Position numbers and translations under genes: made by a program | NCBI GenBank assembly: GCA_025331435.1 | Contig: JAIWNI010000022.1 | Coordinates: 248,001-312,000 of the forward strand | Direction of reading: 5' to 3' | Source of the DNA: Choanephora cucurbitarum | Lineage: Eukaryota; Mucoromycota; Mucoromycetes; Mucorales; Choanephoraceae | DNA length: 64,000 nt | In this document: piece after piece, positions 21,601 to 31,190 of the stretch | How the letters are laid out: the number at the start of each line of letters is the position of its first letter | How positions within the stretch are numbered: the stretch's first letter is position 1 | Notes under the pieces: generated by a model | Seen by the model: only the letters and a program-made list of their open reading frames with translations | Told to the model about the DNA's origin: nothing | The model's database searches: none

Positions 21601-22500
21601 TATGGAATTTCCTGTATCCTCTATTCCAGAACCGCGCAATATAGCTACATTGCTTGAATTGCCTCTCAGAGTCGGTTTCTCCACCATTCCTGAGAATCAC
21701 TGGATTTTCACCAAACGCCCTCAAATTTTGTTACTAAAGCATTTCTTCACTGCTGATATGCACAGGTGCTGCTTTTGCCCACTCCATTCTACAGACAAAC
21801 CCCAGTACCCTAATCTGAGTAGCAAGCTTCGCCGCGATCTGCTATTCATTGTGTTGGTTATGGCGCCGCGTCTCTTAGAGGCCATTCTGGCTGTTCTTTC
21901 TGCCTTTCTAGATCCCATTGACCCTACATTTTTCACAAACCCTGTTGTTTCTTCTCCTTTCTGGTTTGACTCCTCGAACAAAGGGTTTAAATTGTCTCTC
22001 TTCTCCTCTCTTTTTCAGCCTCATGATAGAGGTATTTCGTCCGACAGCTGGATATCATTCTGGACCGTCCCTACGCTTCCTAAATGCCGGCCTCTCTGGT
22101 TCAGGATGCCGTATAATAAGGTTCGCTCACAGAAGTCGATTACTCTCTTTCGTTCTGAAGTGAGTTCAGCCTGTCCTTTCTGCTCGGCCCCCTCGGAGTC
22201 AATTGAACACATGTTAATTAAGTGCCTCACCAAGATGTCTGTTGGAGGTTGGTCTACGGACCCACTACCCTTACACTGACTTCCAACCTGACCATATCAT
22301 ATCTGTTTTCTGGCCCCTATGGATTCCTTCCTACGTCTCGCACACCTTTCCGCCTTCTCTATGCTGCTATCGCTCGCGCTATTTGGATCCCGCACTAGGC
22401 TTTCGTTCGCCGGGGCACATCCTTCTCAGACATTACAGTTTTATCAAAGATAAAACGTCTTTGTCGTGTTTGGCTTGTCTGAACATGAATTCCTTAAAGA
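18674..22500 (+). pseudogene. LINE ORF2: endonuclease, reverse transcriptase, C-terminal finger (right copy)
   Basis: The endonuclease starts SLNCNSLMKSNN, shifts frame in a C run near 18920, and has lost the DFN active-site box (IMSYSNYSY replaces the left copy's IVGDFNHSY). The RT retains motif A (LLDQEKAYDRV, near 20510) and an intact YADDVCVF (near 20855). It has RQDDPLSSLLFN where the left copy reads RQGDPLSP, and a stop near 20650. The C-terminal finger CPFCSAPSESIEHMLIKC lies near 22170-22230. Confidence 0.8.
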
Positions 22501-22503
22501 ATT

Positions 22504-22901
22504 GAAGTCTATATTTGTATATAAAGATCTACATCATAATTGGATTAAGCAATCTGATCAACATTATGTCAGTCTTGAATGATCTCATAAGCAAGTGCTA
22601 TGAATCTGGACTAAAGAAGATGATAAGCAATAAGTCTTGCTAAAGAAAGTAAAATGTCAAGATGTCATTAAAGGTGACACAAACTAGTATATGACATTAT
22701 TCTCTTAAATATCCAGATTTAGTAAAGAGTAAAGACTAAAGGAAGTCAAAGACGTAATAGCAATAGTAGATAGCAATTGGTATAAATACTCTCATTTATT
22801 TTGTTCATAATAAAGGCATACGTAAAACAGTCTCAAACTATTTACTATACTTGTTCCCATCAATATCTATATTCTATTTTCATACCTGAAATACCACAGT
22901 C
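22504..22901 (+). mobile_element. Probable solo LTR in the right LINE
   Basis: A ~400-bp AT-rich block splits LINE ORF2 from its 3' end. It contains GGTATAAATA (about 22780) followed by AATAAAGG (about 22810), the promoter and poly-A signals expected in an LTR, and ends ATACCACA. Possible flanking repeats are GTCTA (left) and GTCTT (right). The left terminus does not start with a clean TG next to the 5-mer, so the boundaries are approximate. Confidence 0.5.
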
Positions 22902-23159
22902 TTTGTTAAAATTTCGATTCCTTTTCATAGCACACCATTCTCATGATGTGAATTTTCTCAATTATCAATAAAATATAAATTCTACGCAAAAAAAGTGTGT
23001 TTATCATTTCATGGATATCGATCGAATATTTGTTATTTTTATTTTGTCTTACAAGTAAACACTAATGTAATAGTTAAAACATTGATCAAGTTGGGTAAAT
23101 GTCATAAAGGCCAAAGCATAGTTTAGTTGGCATTTTTCATTTCTGGATAAATATGGATA

Positions 23160-23346
23160 CAGTCATCCCTCGATTTAGGGAACGAAATATAGAAAACGAT
23201 TTTGATTTAGGGAACGGTCTTGAGGGAACCGAAGTTAGTTTGATGCTGAATATTTTCTGTTATTGCTTCGAGAAATAGGGAACGACTTTGATTTAGGGAA
23301 CAGTGTCGAGGGAACCAAAACCGTTCCCTAAATCGGGGGATGACTG
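23160..23346. mobile_element. 187-bp MITE, pogo/Tc1-mariner type
   Basis: The terminal inverted repeat is CAGTCATCCCTCGATTTAGG, matched in inverted form at the right end with one difference. It is flanked by TA (23158-23159 and 23347-23348), the target duplication of Tc1/mariner/pogo elements. The motif GATTTAGGGAACG recurs inside. It has no coding capacity and would need a transposase in trans. Confidence 0.85.
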
Positions 23347-23958
23347 TATTAAAATATTCACAGGGGACAGGCAGAGCAAAATATTAGCGTGAATATTGGA
23401 TACATTTAATATTATAGCGAGGGTGGGCAAATTTGGAGCGGGCGTAGCAATCACCTTCTTTTTATCGTAGCTTATTGTTGTGGTGTTCAACAATGAAAAA
23501 TACACTCCATGTAGAGACTTTCACTGTTCTTCATTTATGTAATTGGATTGAGATTCAATGATGAAGAACAAAGTCTTCGCTTATGCATAGCCACTCAATC
23601 CAAAGATGCCAAGTATCTTGCTTTCATGTGGAAAGAATAGTTGTCATCAAACAACTAAATGCTGTCAAAAGATATGGGATAAAAAATATATTCTGGTTTC
23701 AATTAAGACAACTACTTGACTTCTGATAGACTGAAAGGTATTTAAAAGGTTGCATTTTTTTTTCGGGGAGTGCATCACTTCCTCTCTTTGTCTTTAACTT
23801 ACAAAGTGAGTTTTTTATGCATTTTAGATCTTCTGTTACTATATATTCCCAGTAATGGTGTTTCTGTGCAACTTGGATCTGCATGGCGTTTGTGTAGCTT
23901 ACTTAAGCCTTTTTTTTTTTTAAAAAACAAGTATAGAAGAACACGCAAATCGAGTATG

Positions 23959-26097
23959 TCAATTTCCTCACTTTATCCTATCTTTTCTTAACTTTTATGC
24001 AATGCGCAACCATTATTCTACCTTTAAATTATATTTTGATACATGCGAACAAAATGATATTACACCCACTTTCGAGGGGTTCATCATAACCCACAAAAAT
24101 CATATAAAATCCACACTTGATCCTGAATGCAACAACTACGATAATTTGCTGAGCGCATTCATATCATATGCAAAGAGTCACGGATTGAAGCATTCTAAAG
24201 GCTTCGCAAAGAAAGCATGGATGCAACATGTAAGTCCTTTTTTTTTCTTTAGCTTTTGTAATAAAATAACTGGGGTTGACTTTGTCTTTTTTGTTTGTCT
24301 TTAGGTCGAGGAAAAAGAGGATACCAGTGGCAGCAAGGTAAGCGCCTCTAAAATTGATTTGGTCATTTGTTATTCATGATTGTTATATAATAGAAGAACA
24401 AATTGGTGTTGTGCTCAGAGCAAGGAGAATCCAAAGATGTAGAAGGCACTTGGATTGTCAATGAAGAAAACATGATTGATCTATTCAATCAAGAAAGAGC
24501 ACAGGCAGTAGATGATGTTGGGGCTGCAAGGTTCATCACTGAGTGTAGATATCTGTTGTTGTCGTTTGTCGTGGAAGTCCCACTTGATAAAGCTCAGTTT
24601 GTTTTAAACGTGAAGACGGGCACATTTAAAAGAATCAGAGCAGCTCTCTTTCCTTCTCTGAAAAAACCACAGTTCAAACAGAATTTTTTGGTTTTGTTTT
24701 TGAATGCAAAGAAGATGTGGGAGCTAAATGGCGATGAAGAAGACGAAGAAGAAGAAGACGAAGATGAAAATGAAGATGAAGATGAAGATGAAGATGAAGA
24801 AGACGAGGAAGATGACGATGATGAAGAAGACTTTGACTTTTGGTTGTACAAGATGACAAAAGCTGCAAAAAAATCGAAGAAGAAGGAAGAGACAGCCTTG
24901 TCGCGAGTGACGATGATGACCTTGAGCACGATGAAAAACTGGAAGAAGACCTGTGGCACAGAAGAAGCCTTTATCGATCAACATCTGTATCCATTTTTGC
25001 TCTTCATCTTTTTGCAAGACAAAAAATACCATTTCACAAGGTCGTGTGGCGTCGGAGACATCTTGGAGAAGACATCATCGGAAGCAACAACGAAAACTAG
25101 AACAAGCAAGAGCATTAGTTCAGCAAAGCCCGATTTCTTTGTATCATATACATTGAAAGATGAAGACTTTGGTTTGCTTTGCGTCGAAGTGAAGAAGCCT
25201 GATGCATCTGTGTCCCAGTCTCTCTCAGACAAATCAAAACTTGCCCTTGAAACCAAAAGAGCTGTTGATGACCAAGCTTTGCGAGGAATCCAATTCCCAA
25301 AATGCTTTGGTTTGCTGGTCGATGGTTTGTCCGTCTCTTCTTTTGTCTGTGAGCTGCAGCCAAGCGGCATTTATACCTTCTTGGAGCTTGAGGAGTTCAC
25401 TTTGCTCCGTGGGAAGTCCGATTTGAGCATCTTGCCCGATGTTGTGCTCTCCTTTTGCTGGCTGAAAGTAAGTATACATATATACAGATACCAGTATTGT
25501 TGAGTCACTTTGTTTGCTAACAATTTTTTTTTCTCTTGAAGGCCCTAATGGATGAAGCAGCAAATATGATGACAAAAAAAAGAAAGACTGCTTGCAGCAA
25601 AGATGCTCGCAATCTTGTGAAGCCTACTGTTGCTCTTCCTGATAAGAAGAGTAACAGCCCTAAATAAAGTTTTTTTTTGTCAATCTAAAGTCATAATCTA
25701 CATTGTATTGTGGTATTTATACATGTTTTTTTGAAACTAAACTAAATTGAGCTGTACCTAAGAAAAACCAAGTGGTGTCTATCACAGTAGTCACTCGATT
25801 TAAGAGTGTTTGGTTTAGGAATATGCTTAATATAAGAGTACATTTATCAAGAATATGCAGACTTTTAAATAAAGCTACTATTGTTCAATGCCAACATCAT
25901 GCTAGAAGGCGGGAAGCATAACAGACAATTCAATGCATTTTGCAGACACTAAACCTAGAAACCAAAGACTGATTTTGACTGATAAAACTGCTCTCGGTTT
26001 TTGCTAAAGGATGAAAGAGGAATACATCTTGCTTAAAAGCCCATCAACGATGTCTCTGTTTGCTCTGTTTGCTAATGAAGCAATCTATTTTTCTTCC
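23959..26097 (+). repeat. Right arm of 2.1-kb inverted duplication
   Basis: Counterpart of 8957-11089 in inverted orientation. Coding core identical, outer flank about 90% by eye. The outer limit is blurred: near 26060-26097 a CAGAGCAAA-type unit is duplicated relative to the left arm. Confidence 0.9.
24002..25667 (+). CDS. PD-(D/E)XK nuclease-like protein, right copy (four exons)
   Basis: Exons 24002-24229, 24305-24337, 24394-25467 and 25542-25667, all joined in phase 0 with GT-AG introns of 56-75 nt; 486 residues. Residues 1-87 form a small globular region. Residues ~199-233 are an almost pure Asp/Glu tract, followed by KAAKKSKKKEE, a likely nuclear signal. The C-terminal part has KPDFFVSY (Asp 334) and GLLCVEVKKPD (Glu 352, Lys 354). 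This D-x(n)-E-x-K arrangement on predicted beta strands is typical of PD-(D/E)XK nucleases. It ends in a basic tail, MMTKKRKTACSK. Nuclease activity is inferred from motif spacing only. I do not recognise a named family. It sits among repeats, in two identical inverted copies. Confidence 0.7.
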
Positions 26098-27056
26098 TTT
26101 TTCAGCCAATTGACTAGAGCTATCCATTGCGATCAAGTTCATGTGAACAGGAAAAGAGGATATCTGCTTTCATAACTTCCAAGAGCAATAGACAATTGAT
26201 AGTCCATCTCATGTAAGTAGATAAATTTATTATGTTGTAGAATGAAGTTATAACCTTCAACACCTAAACTTATCTTATATGAGATTCATAAGTAGTGCAA
26301 CTTGCTATCTGAACACAAAACATCCATATATAGACACCTCTTGAGCTTTTTAGTGTGGCGACCCCTGTGAAATGTTAGAGCCTTCTTCTCTTTTGAAATC
26401 AAACGAAAGCTATATAACAAGTCTCAAAAGGCATCTCAATAGTTTATGTCTCTACTAAATACACAGGATACAACATATTCATTACAGTATAAAGAGAGCA
26501 ATTTATCATCTACATCATTTGATATTTTGCTAATGAAATTCAAGAAACAAAGCGTGTTAAGGAAGAAGAAGATATAAGAAGCTGAGTGACGTTTGCTTAA
26601 ATCGAAGAGTAAACCGCAAACCTCAACACTCTTTGATAAATTTTTTAAAGAGCCTTGGTACTATGTAAATTGATAAGACTTCTTCCTTTATCTTGCCGTT
26701 GATACTTTCTTTACTCAGACGCGTCTTCCTAGATGTTGAAGTCCCTTCAGCATTTAATCTCTCGCGACTTTGACCTGTTACCGTTGTCTGCTGTCAAATA
26801 ACAGATACTTCCTTGCTTCCTAATGATTTATTAAAGTCACGTGCATAATACTCACTTATTTTTTTTTTATTTTCTCTCTCTTTCTTTACAAAAAAGTATA
26901 AAAGTTGTTTTTCTTCTAAAGAAAAGCTCCATAGCTTATATTGTTCTAAACTACTAGTAATTCCAATAATAATACTAATAAAAAAAAAGAAAAGGTAAAT
27001 CGAGATTGAATGATAGTGTTGAATGATAACTTAGAACAAACTTTCAAGATTGAATA
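26098..27056. other. Intergenic region between repeat island and CK2 beta
   Basis: About 960 bp, AT-rich, no gene or repeat recognised. The last ~120 bp before the CK2 beta start are A/T-rich with pyrimidine tracts and probably include its promoter and leader. Confidence 0.4.
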
Positions 27057-27892
27057 ATGAGTAGTGGATCCGAAAGTGAATATGCTAGATATTGGATCGA
27101 GTGGTTTCTAGAGACAAAAGGCAATGAATATTTTTGTGAGGTAGATGAGGATTACATTCTTGACAGATTCAACTTGACTGGTCTTAGTGCAGAAGTACCT
27201 CATTACTATCTGGAAGCACTCGACATGATTACTGACAACTTGGGTAAGAAAAAAGAAAGCCCTTCTTTTACTTTGTTCGTTTCATTAACAAAAGCTTATA
27301 GACGAAGAGGGATTAGACGAGAAAGTAAGAGAACAGATTGAAAAGTCAGCACGCCATCTCTTTGGTCTGATTCACGCTCGTTTTGTCATCACTAGCCGTG
27401 GTTTGATGAAGATGGTAAGATGAATAAACATGTGTTTTGTGTAGTCTGTTTAATCATTTCTTTTTATGTGCACGTTTCAAGTTGGATAAATACAAGCGAG
27501 CAGAATTTGGCCGTTGTCCTCGAGTGTTGTGCAATCTTCAGCCTTTACTTCCTGTGGGATTGTCTGATATTCCTATGACCAAAACTGTCAAGTTATACTG
27601 TCCCCGCTGTGAAGATATCTACAATCCTAAATCATCTCGCCACAGTGCTATTGATGGTGCTTACTTTGGTACCTCTTTTCCTCATATGCTTTTCCAAGTG
27701 CATGCCAATTATCTGCCTACAAAATCAACAGAGCGTTATATACCTCGCATCTTTGGCTTCAAGATCCATGAAATTGCTAATCAACATAGATGGCAAGATC
27801 AAGCACGCGAGCAATTTGAAGCCAAGCGAAAACTACTGCAACAACCAGAAGAAGACGAACAACAACAGACAGAGGAAGGAAAGAATCGTTAA
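27057..27892 (+). CDS. CKB1: Casein kinase 2 regulatory subunit beta
   Basis: Regulatory subunit that dimerises and bridges two catalytic subunits of protein kinase CK2 in nucleus and cytoplasm. Exons 27057-27243, 27302-27414 and 27482-27892; 236 residues. Recognised by [22 protein letters not shown] at the N-terminus, the acidic EEGLDE loop, [16 protein letters not shown], and the zinc-binding dimerisation region. The zinc ligands are CPRVLC (C-x4-C) and CPRC (C-x2-C), followed by [14 protein letters not shown]. The C-terminus ends in a Gln/Glu-rich tail. Length is normal for the family. It is the first conserved gene right of the repeat island. Confidence 0.95.
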
Positions 27893-28242
27893 TTTATTGT
27901 GCATTACAAAATAAAAAAAAGTGCGGAAAGTTTTATTGATTCTTGACAGACATTTGAGTATGAAGAGGTTAAAGTCAAAGCATGTAATATCAATAGGATG
28001 AAAGCGACAGTTTAATTGCTTTCCTTGATAGTCTTGACCTAAGCAAGCTGAAGTCATAATGCCAATAACTTGAATATCCTAGATCAAATATGAATGAACG
28101 GAAAGCAGCAAGCGTGAAACCAGAGCTCAGATCATTAGACCTCCTTCTTTTCTCATAGTTATCAAGCATTAGTAGTTAGGAATATCTTTTCATGAAAAAA
28201 AAAAAAACTCTGGCATATCATATACCAAGGTGTAATTACAAG
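27893..28242. other. Intergenic, 3' of CK2 beta
   Basis: 350 bp; an AATAAA-like ACAAAATAAAA occurs just after the CK2 beta stop (about 27905-27918) and may serve polyadenylation. Nothing else seen. Confidence 0.4.
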
Positions 28243-28760
28243 TCAAATGCTGAATTGTTTTACTTTTTCATTTTCGACAGTAGTGAAATGTTGGCGTGAC
28301 ATTGCTATTTCTGCTTTAACGACTTGCAGACTGTTTTTCTTGATCAACGCTAACTCGTGGCTGTAATGAAAGCTTTTACTCGCAAAACCAACATCTCTCG
28401 AGGCTGTTTCCGCTTCAGATAATGATTGGAGTCCAAGGTTAGTTTGCTCAGTCAAAGCAGCGAATTGGCTGTGAAGCTTCAACTTGAATATAGCAGCTCA
28501 TTCGTTAACATCAGTCCTTTGGATATATCTCAGAATCTCTTCAGCCTTTTAATCCTCCTTGTCTTTTGCGAGCATGATGACAGCTCCACGACGAATGTAC
28601 AGATTGGATCTCTGGTTAGAAAGATCATTCACTTCTTTTTGCAAACCAGTAATTTCATTCTTGAGAGTCTTCTTGCCCTTTTCAGATTGTAACAAGATTT
28701 GCTGCCGTATTGATTCTGGAAGATCTCTGAGGAGGGCTGCTTTCTTAAAGAAACTGTTAT
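28243..28760 (-). pseudogene. Decayed coiled-coil protein gene
   Basis: In one minus-strand frame a continuous helical-looking sequence can be read: KKTLKNEITGLQKEVNDLSN, then NLYIRRGAVIMLAKDKED, then HSQFAALTEQTNLGLQSLSE. It is broken by at least two stops and has a weak upstream frame. It ends ...EKVKQFSI at 28243. Coiled coil is inferred from heptad-like spacing. I do not recognise the family; it could be a broken gene or an unrecognised set of short exons. Confidence 0.35.
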
Positions 28761-29622
28761 TTTCTTAGGTTTGTTCGCTTTTGCACCTAGTAGCTCTACA
28801 TGCATTAAGACTGGCAGGATAATGCTGTTATGTACGAATATCAACTTGTTTCTTTTACATGCTGCCTGATGCCTGTCATATCAAAAAAAAAAGGAACTAA
28901 ACACAGCATCTTTGTGATTGCAAGTAAATTGTGCTAGTTCTTGTTCTTGTCAGGATACTGCCGGGTTTTGCTAAAAAAATGCTTTTGTCTGTGGGTCTCT
29001 CTTTGACTGAAACAGCTTCTGCTGAGGATAGCTACGACAAAAGAAGCTGAATGGATTAGCCGTGCCAAACACTTCGAAAGCATTTAAAGGTATGATAGAT
29101 TATTCAAAGTTGCTTATTATTAGAAGCTTAGCAGGAACAATTCTAGTACGTCCTTGCATGTTTTGAGTAAAATGGAAAATACATGGAATAGATCAGTAGC
29201 AAATACCAGTGATATTGAGGACAGCTCTGCTTCTCTTCCTTAAATACATCGATAAACATGCTTTTCTTTTCCAATTTTCTCATGTTCAAGGCCTTATATT
29301 TTGTAGAAATGAAACTTTGACATTCATGAATTCCTATTCCTTTTGAACTTTTCACTTTCATTTCTTATTGCATAAAAGCGATAAAACTGTTCAAATTCGT
29401 TGGCCATTTAGATTTATACAAAATGTGTGGTTCTAACGGAGATTAAATGTGACTTGCCGCTCAGGAGAAAGCGAACAAGAAATCAAATACACCAACTGGA
29501 CTTGTGGCTATTCAATTCCTCCTCTCACTCATACATTTCTTCGCGTATGTATAGAATCCATCCATCCATCCATCCATTCGATATATCATGCATGTAGATT
29601 AATCATTGTTAATTGCGATAGT
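28761..29622. other. Intergenic region upstream of ribosomal P1
   Basis: No supported gene. A CCATC microsatellite (about 29560-29577) and the presumed P1 promoter lie near its right end; a 5' leader intron is possible but not proven. Confidence 0.35.
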
Positions 29623-30130
29623 ATGTCTGCTGAACTCGCTGTCGTCTACGCTGCCCTCATCCTCGAAGATGACAACATTGAAATCACTGTAAGTTTCTTG
29701 ATGAACTTTACTTCTTCTTTCAATGTCACATGTGAAGCATGAACCATTATGTTTGAGAGAAGGGGGAAGAATGAGATGAGTATGTACTAGGTAACTGACT
29801 TTTTTGTTATAGGCTGACAAGCTCCAAGCCCTTGTTGCTGCTGCCGGTATTGAAGTTGAACCTATCTGGTTCTCTCTCTACGCTAAGGCCCTCGCCGGTC
29901 AAGACCTCAAGGCTCTTCTCTTGAACGTCGGTGCTCCTGGTGCTGGTCCCGCTGTTGCTGCTGGTGGTGCTGCCGCCGGTGGTGCTGCTGACGCTCCTGC
30001 CGAAGAAGAAAAGGCTGAAGAAAAGGAAGAATCTGATGATGATATGGGTTTCGGTATGTTGATTATAAGCTGACAATTTGTTTTGAACTAGCTACTAATA
30101 TTATTTAATTCAATAGGTCTCTTCGATTAA
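29623..30130 (+). CDS. RPP1: 60S acidic ribosomal stalk protein P1
   Basis: Part of the lateral stalk of the large ribosomal subunit, where P1/P2 pairs recruit translation GTPases. Exons 29623-29688, 29813-30053 and 30117-30130; 106 residues, usual for P1. [22 protein letters not shown] and [20 protein letters not shown] form the helical dimerisation domain. A Gly/Ala hinge and the acidic signature [16 protein letters not shown] follow. The last exon encodes only the final residues (GLFD). Codon choice is strongly biased to C-ending triplets, unlike the neighbours, as expected for a highly expressed gene. Confidence 0.96.
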
Positions 30131-30263
30131 GTCACTTAATATCCCCTTAACAAAACTATCATCTTTTCCTAGTAATAAATCAACTTGTTTATTTGCTTTG
30201 ATTTACAATCTCTGTATTTGTGTGTATGTGTGTAGAAAGGAAAAGCATATCTGTGTATGTGTA

Positions 30264-30589
30264 TTAGAGTTGACCAGCTCTACGTAATGCACGTCTTTCT
30301 TCCATCTAAGAAAAAACAGGAAATCATTAATATGTATAACATGTATAAGCAGGCAATTGTTTACCCATTTCTTTTTGCATTCTTTGTATTGCATGAAATA
30401 GTAATTGCATTGAGATTTGTCGTAGTTGTTTTTGTCTAAACACTTCATACTGGCCTTTTCTTCCAATGCACAAGGGTTCATGTACTTTGTAGTCTCCTTG
30501 GACTTGAACTTTTCGTTGAAGTCGTCAGGTGTAGAAGGTGGGCCGAACTCAGGTTTAGGCGGTGGTGGTGGTGGTTTACTAAGAGGCAT
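30264..30589 (-). CDS. COX23: Cox23-like twin CX9C mitochondrial protein
   Basis: Small intermembrane-space protein imported by the Mia40 route; family members assist cytochrome c oxidase assembly. Exons (minus) 30589-30365 and 30305-30264 give 88 residues. It begins MPLSKPPPPPPKPEFGPPS. The CHCH domain has the first CX9C, NPCALEEKASMKCLD, and the second, CNYYFMQYKECKKKW. The second exon adds MEERRALRRAGQL. NPC..E...SMKCLD.NNYDKS fits Cox23/CHCHD7. The start at 30589 was preferred over upstream ATGs because homologues begin just before the proline run. Its 3' end faces P1. Confidence 0.85.
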
Positions 30590-31190
30590 GACAATAATAA
30601 CAGAAAAAGAGAGGGAAAGGAAAGGGAAAAAATGCACTGCAAAAAAAGAAATTAAAGAATCTGGCGGAGTAATAGGCCTGTGTAAATGTCCATGAATCAA
30701 GTGTGTGTATGTACTCTTCTTTAAGATTTCCTATTTTTTGTTTAGTCTATAGATATCTTCTGCTTGTATAGACTCAGATGCCTCCAAAATGACAAGATTT
30801 GCTGTTGAATTTAGGATAGCGAGAAAGTAAGTTCAAGTCTGCAGTAACACTGACACAATGGAACACCGAAGACTAAACATAGACTAAAGTTTACTGACAT
30901 GTAACATTTGATTCGTTCTAGTAAACAATAGAATATATAATCAAGTGATTGATTTAAGCAAACTGTTTAGCGCATTTGTTGTTGTTCATTTCATTTTGGT
31001 ATACTCTGATAAATGAACAGTGCGCAAGCCACATACAGATAACTCTCAGCTCGAAAAGTATATCAAGTCACGTACTGGCTCAAAGTTGCTTTTAAAAAAG
31101 AGCGAAGCATTTATTTTAAAGCACACCTACATTATACATAGACTGGCATCTAATCTTTTCTCTTAAAAAAGAATTTGACAGTTAAAGACA
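30590..31190. other. Divergent intergenic region (Cox23-like / Utp12)
   Basis: About 600 bp between two genes transcribed away from each other; presumably holds both promoters. No motif could be assigned with confidence. Confidence 0.4.

Larger units (their letters stand above)
17249..22993 (+). mobile_element. LINE (non-LTR retrotransposon), right copy, decayed
   Basis: Same family and domain order as the left LINE but clearly diverged at protein level, and on the opposite strand. ORF1 17249-18438, ORF2 about 18674-22500. The 3' untranslated end with CATAGCACACC matches the left copy's 3' end and finishes in a short A run near 22987-22993. A probable solo LTR (about 22504-22901) separates ORF2 from this 3' end. 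There are multiple stops and frame shifts. Confidence 0.8.
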
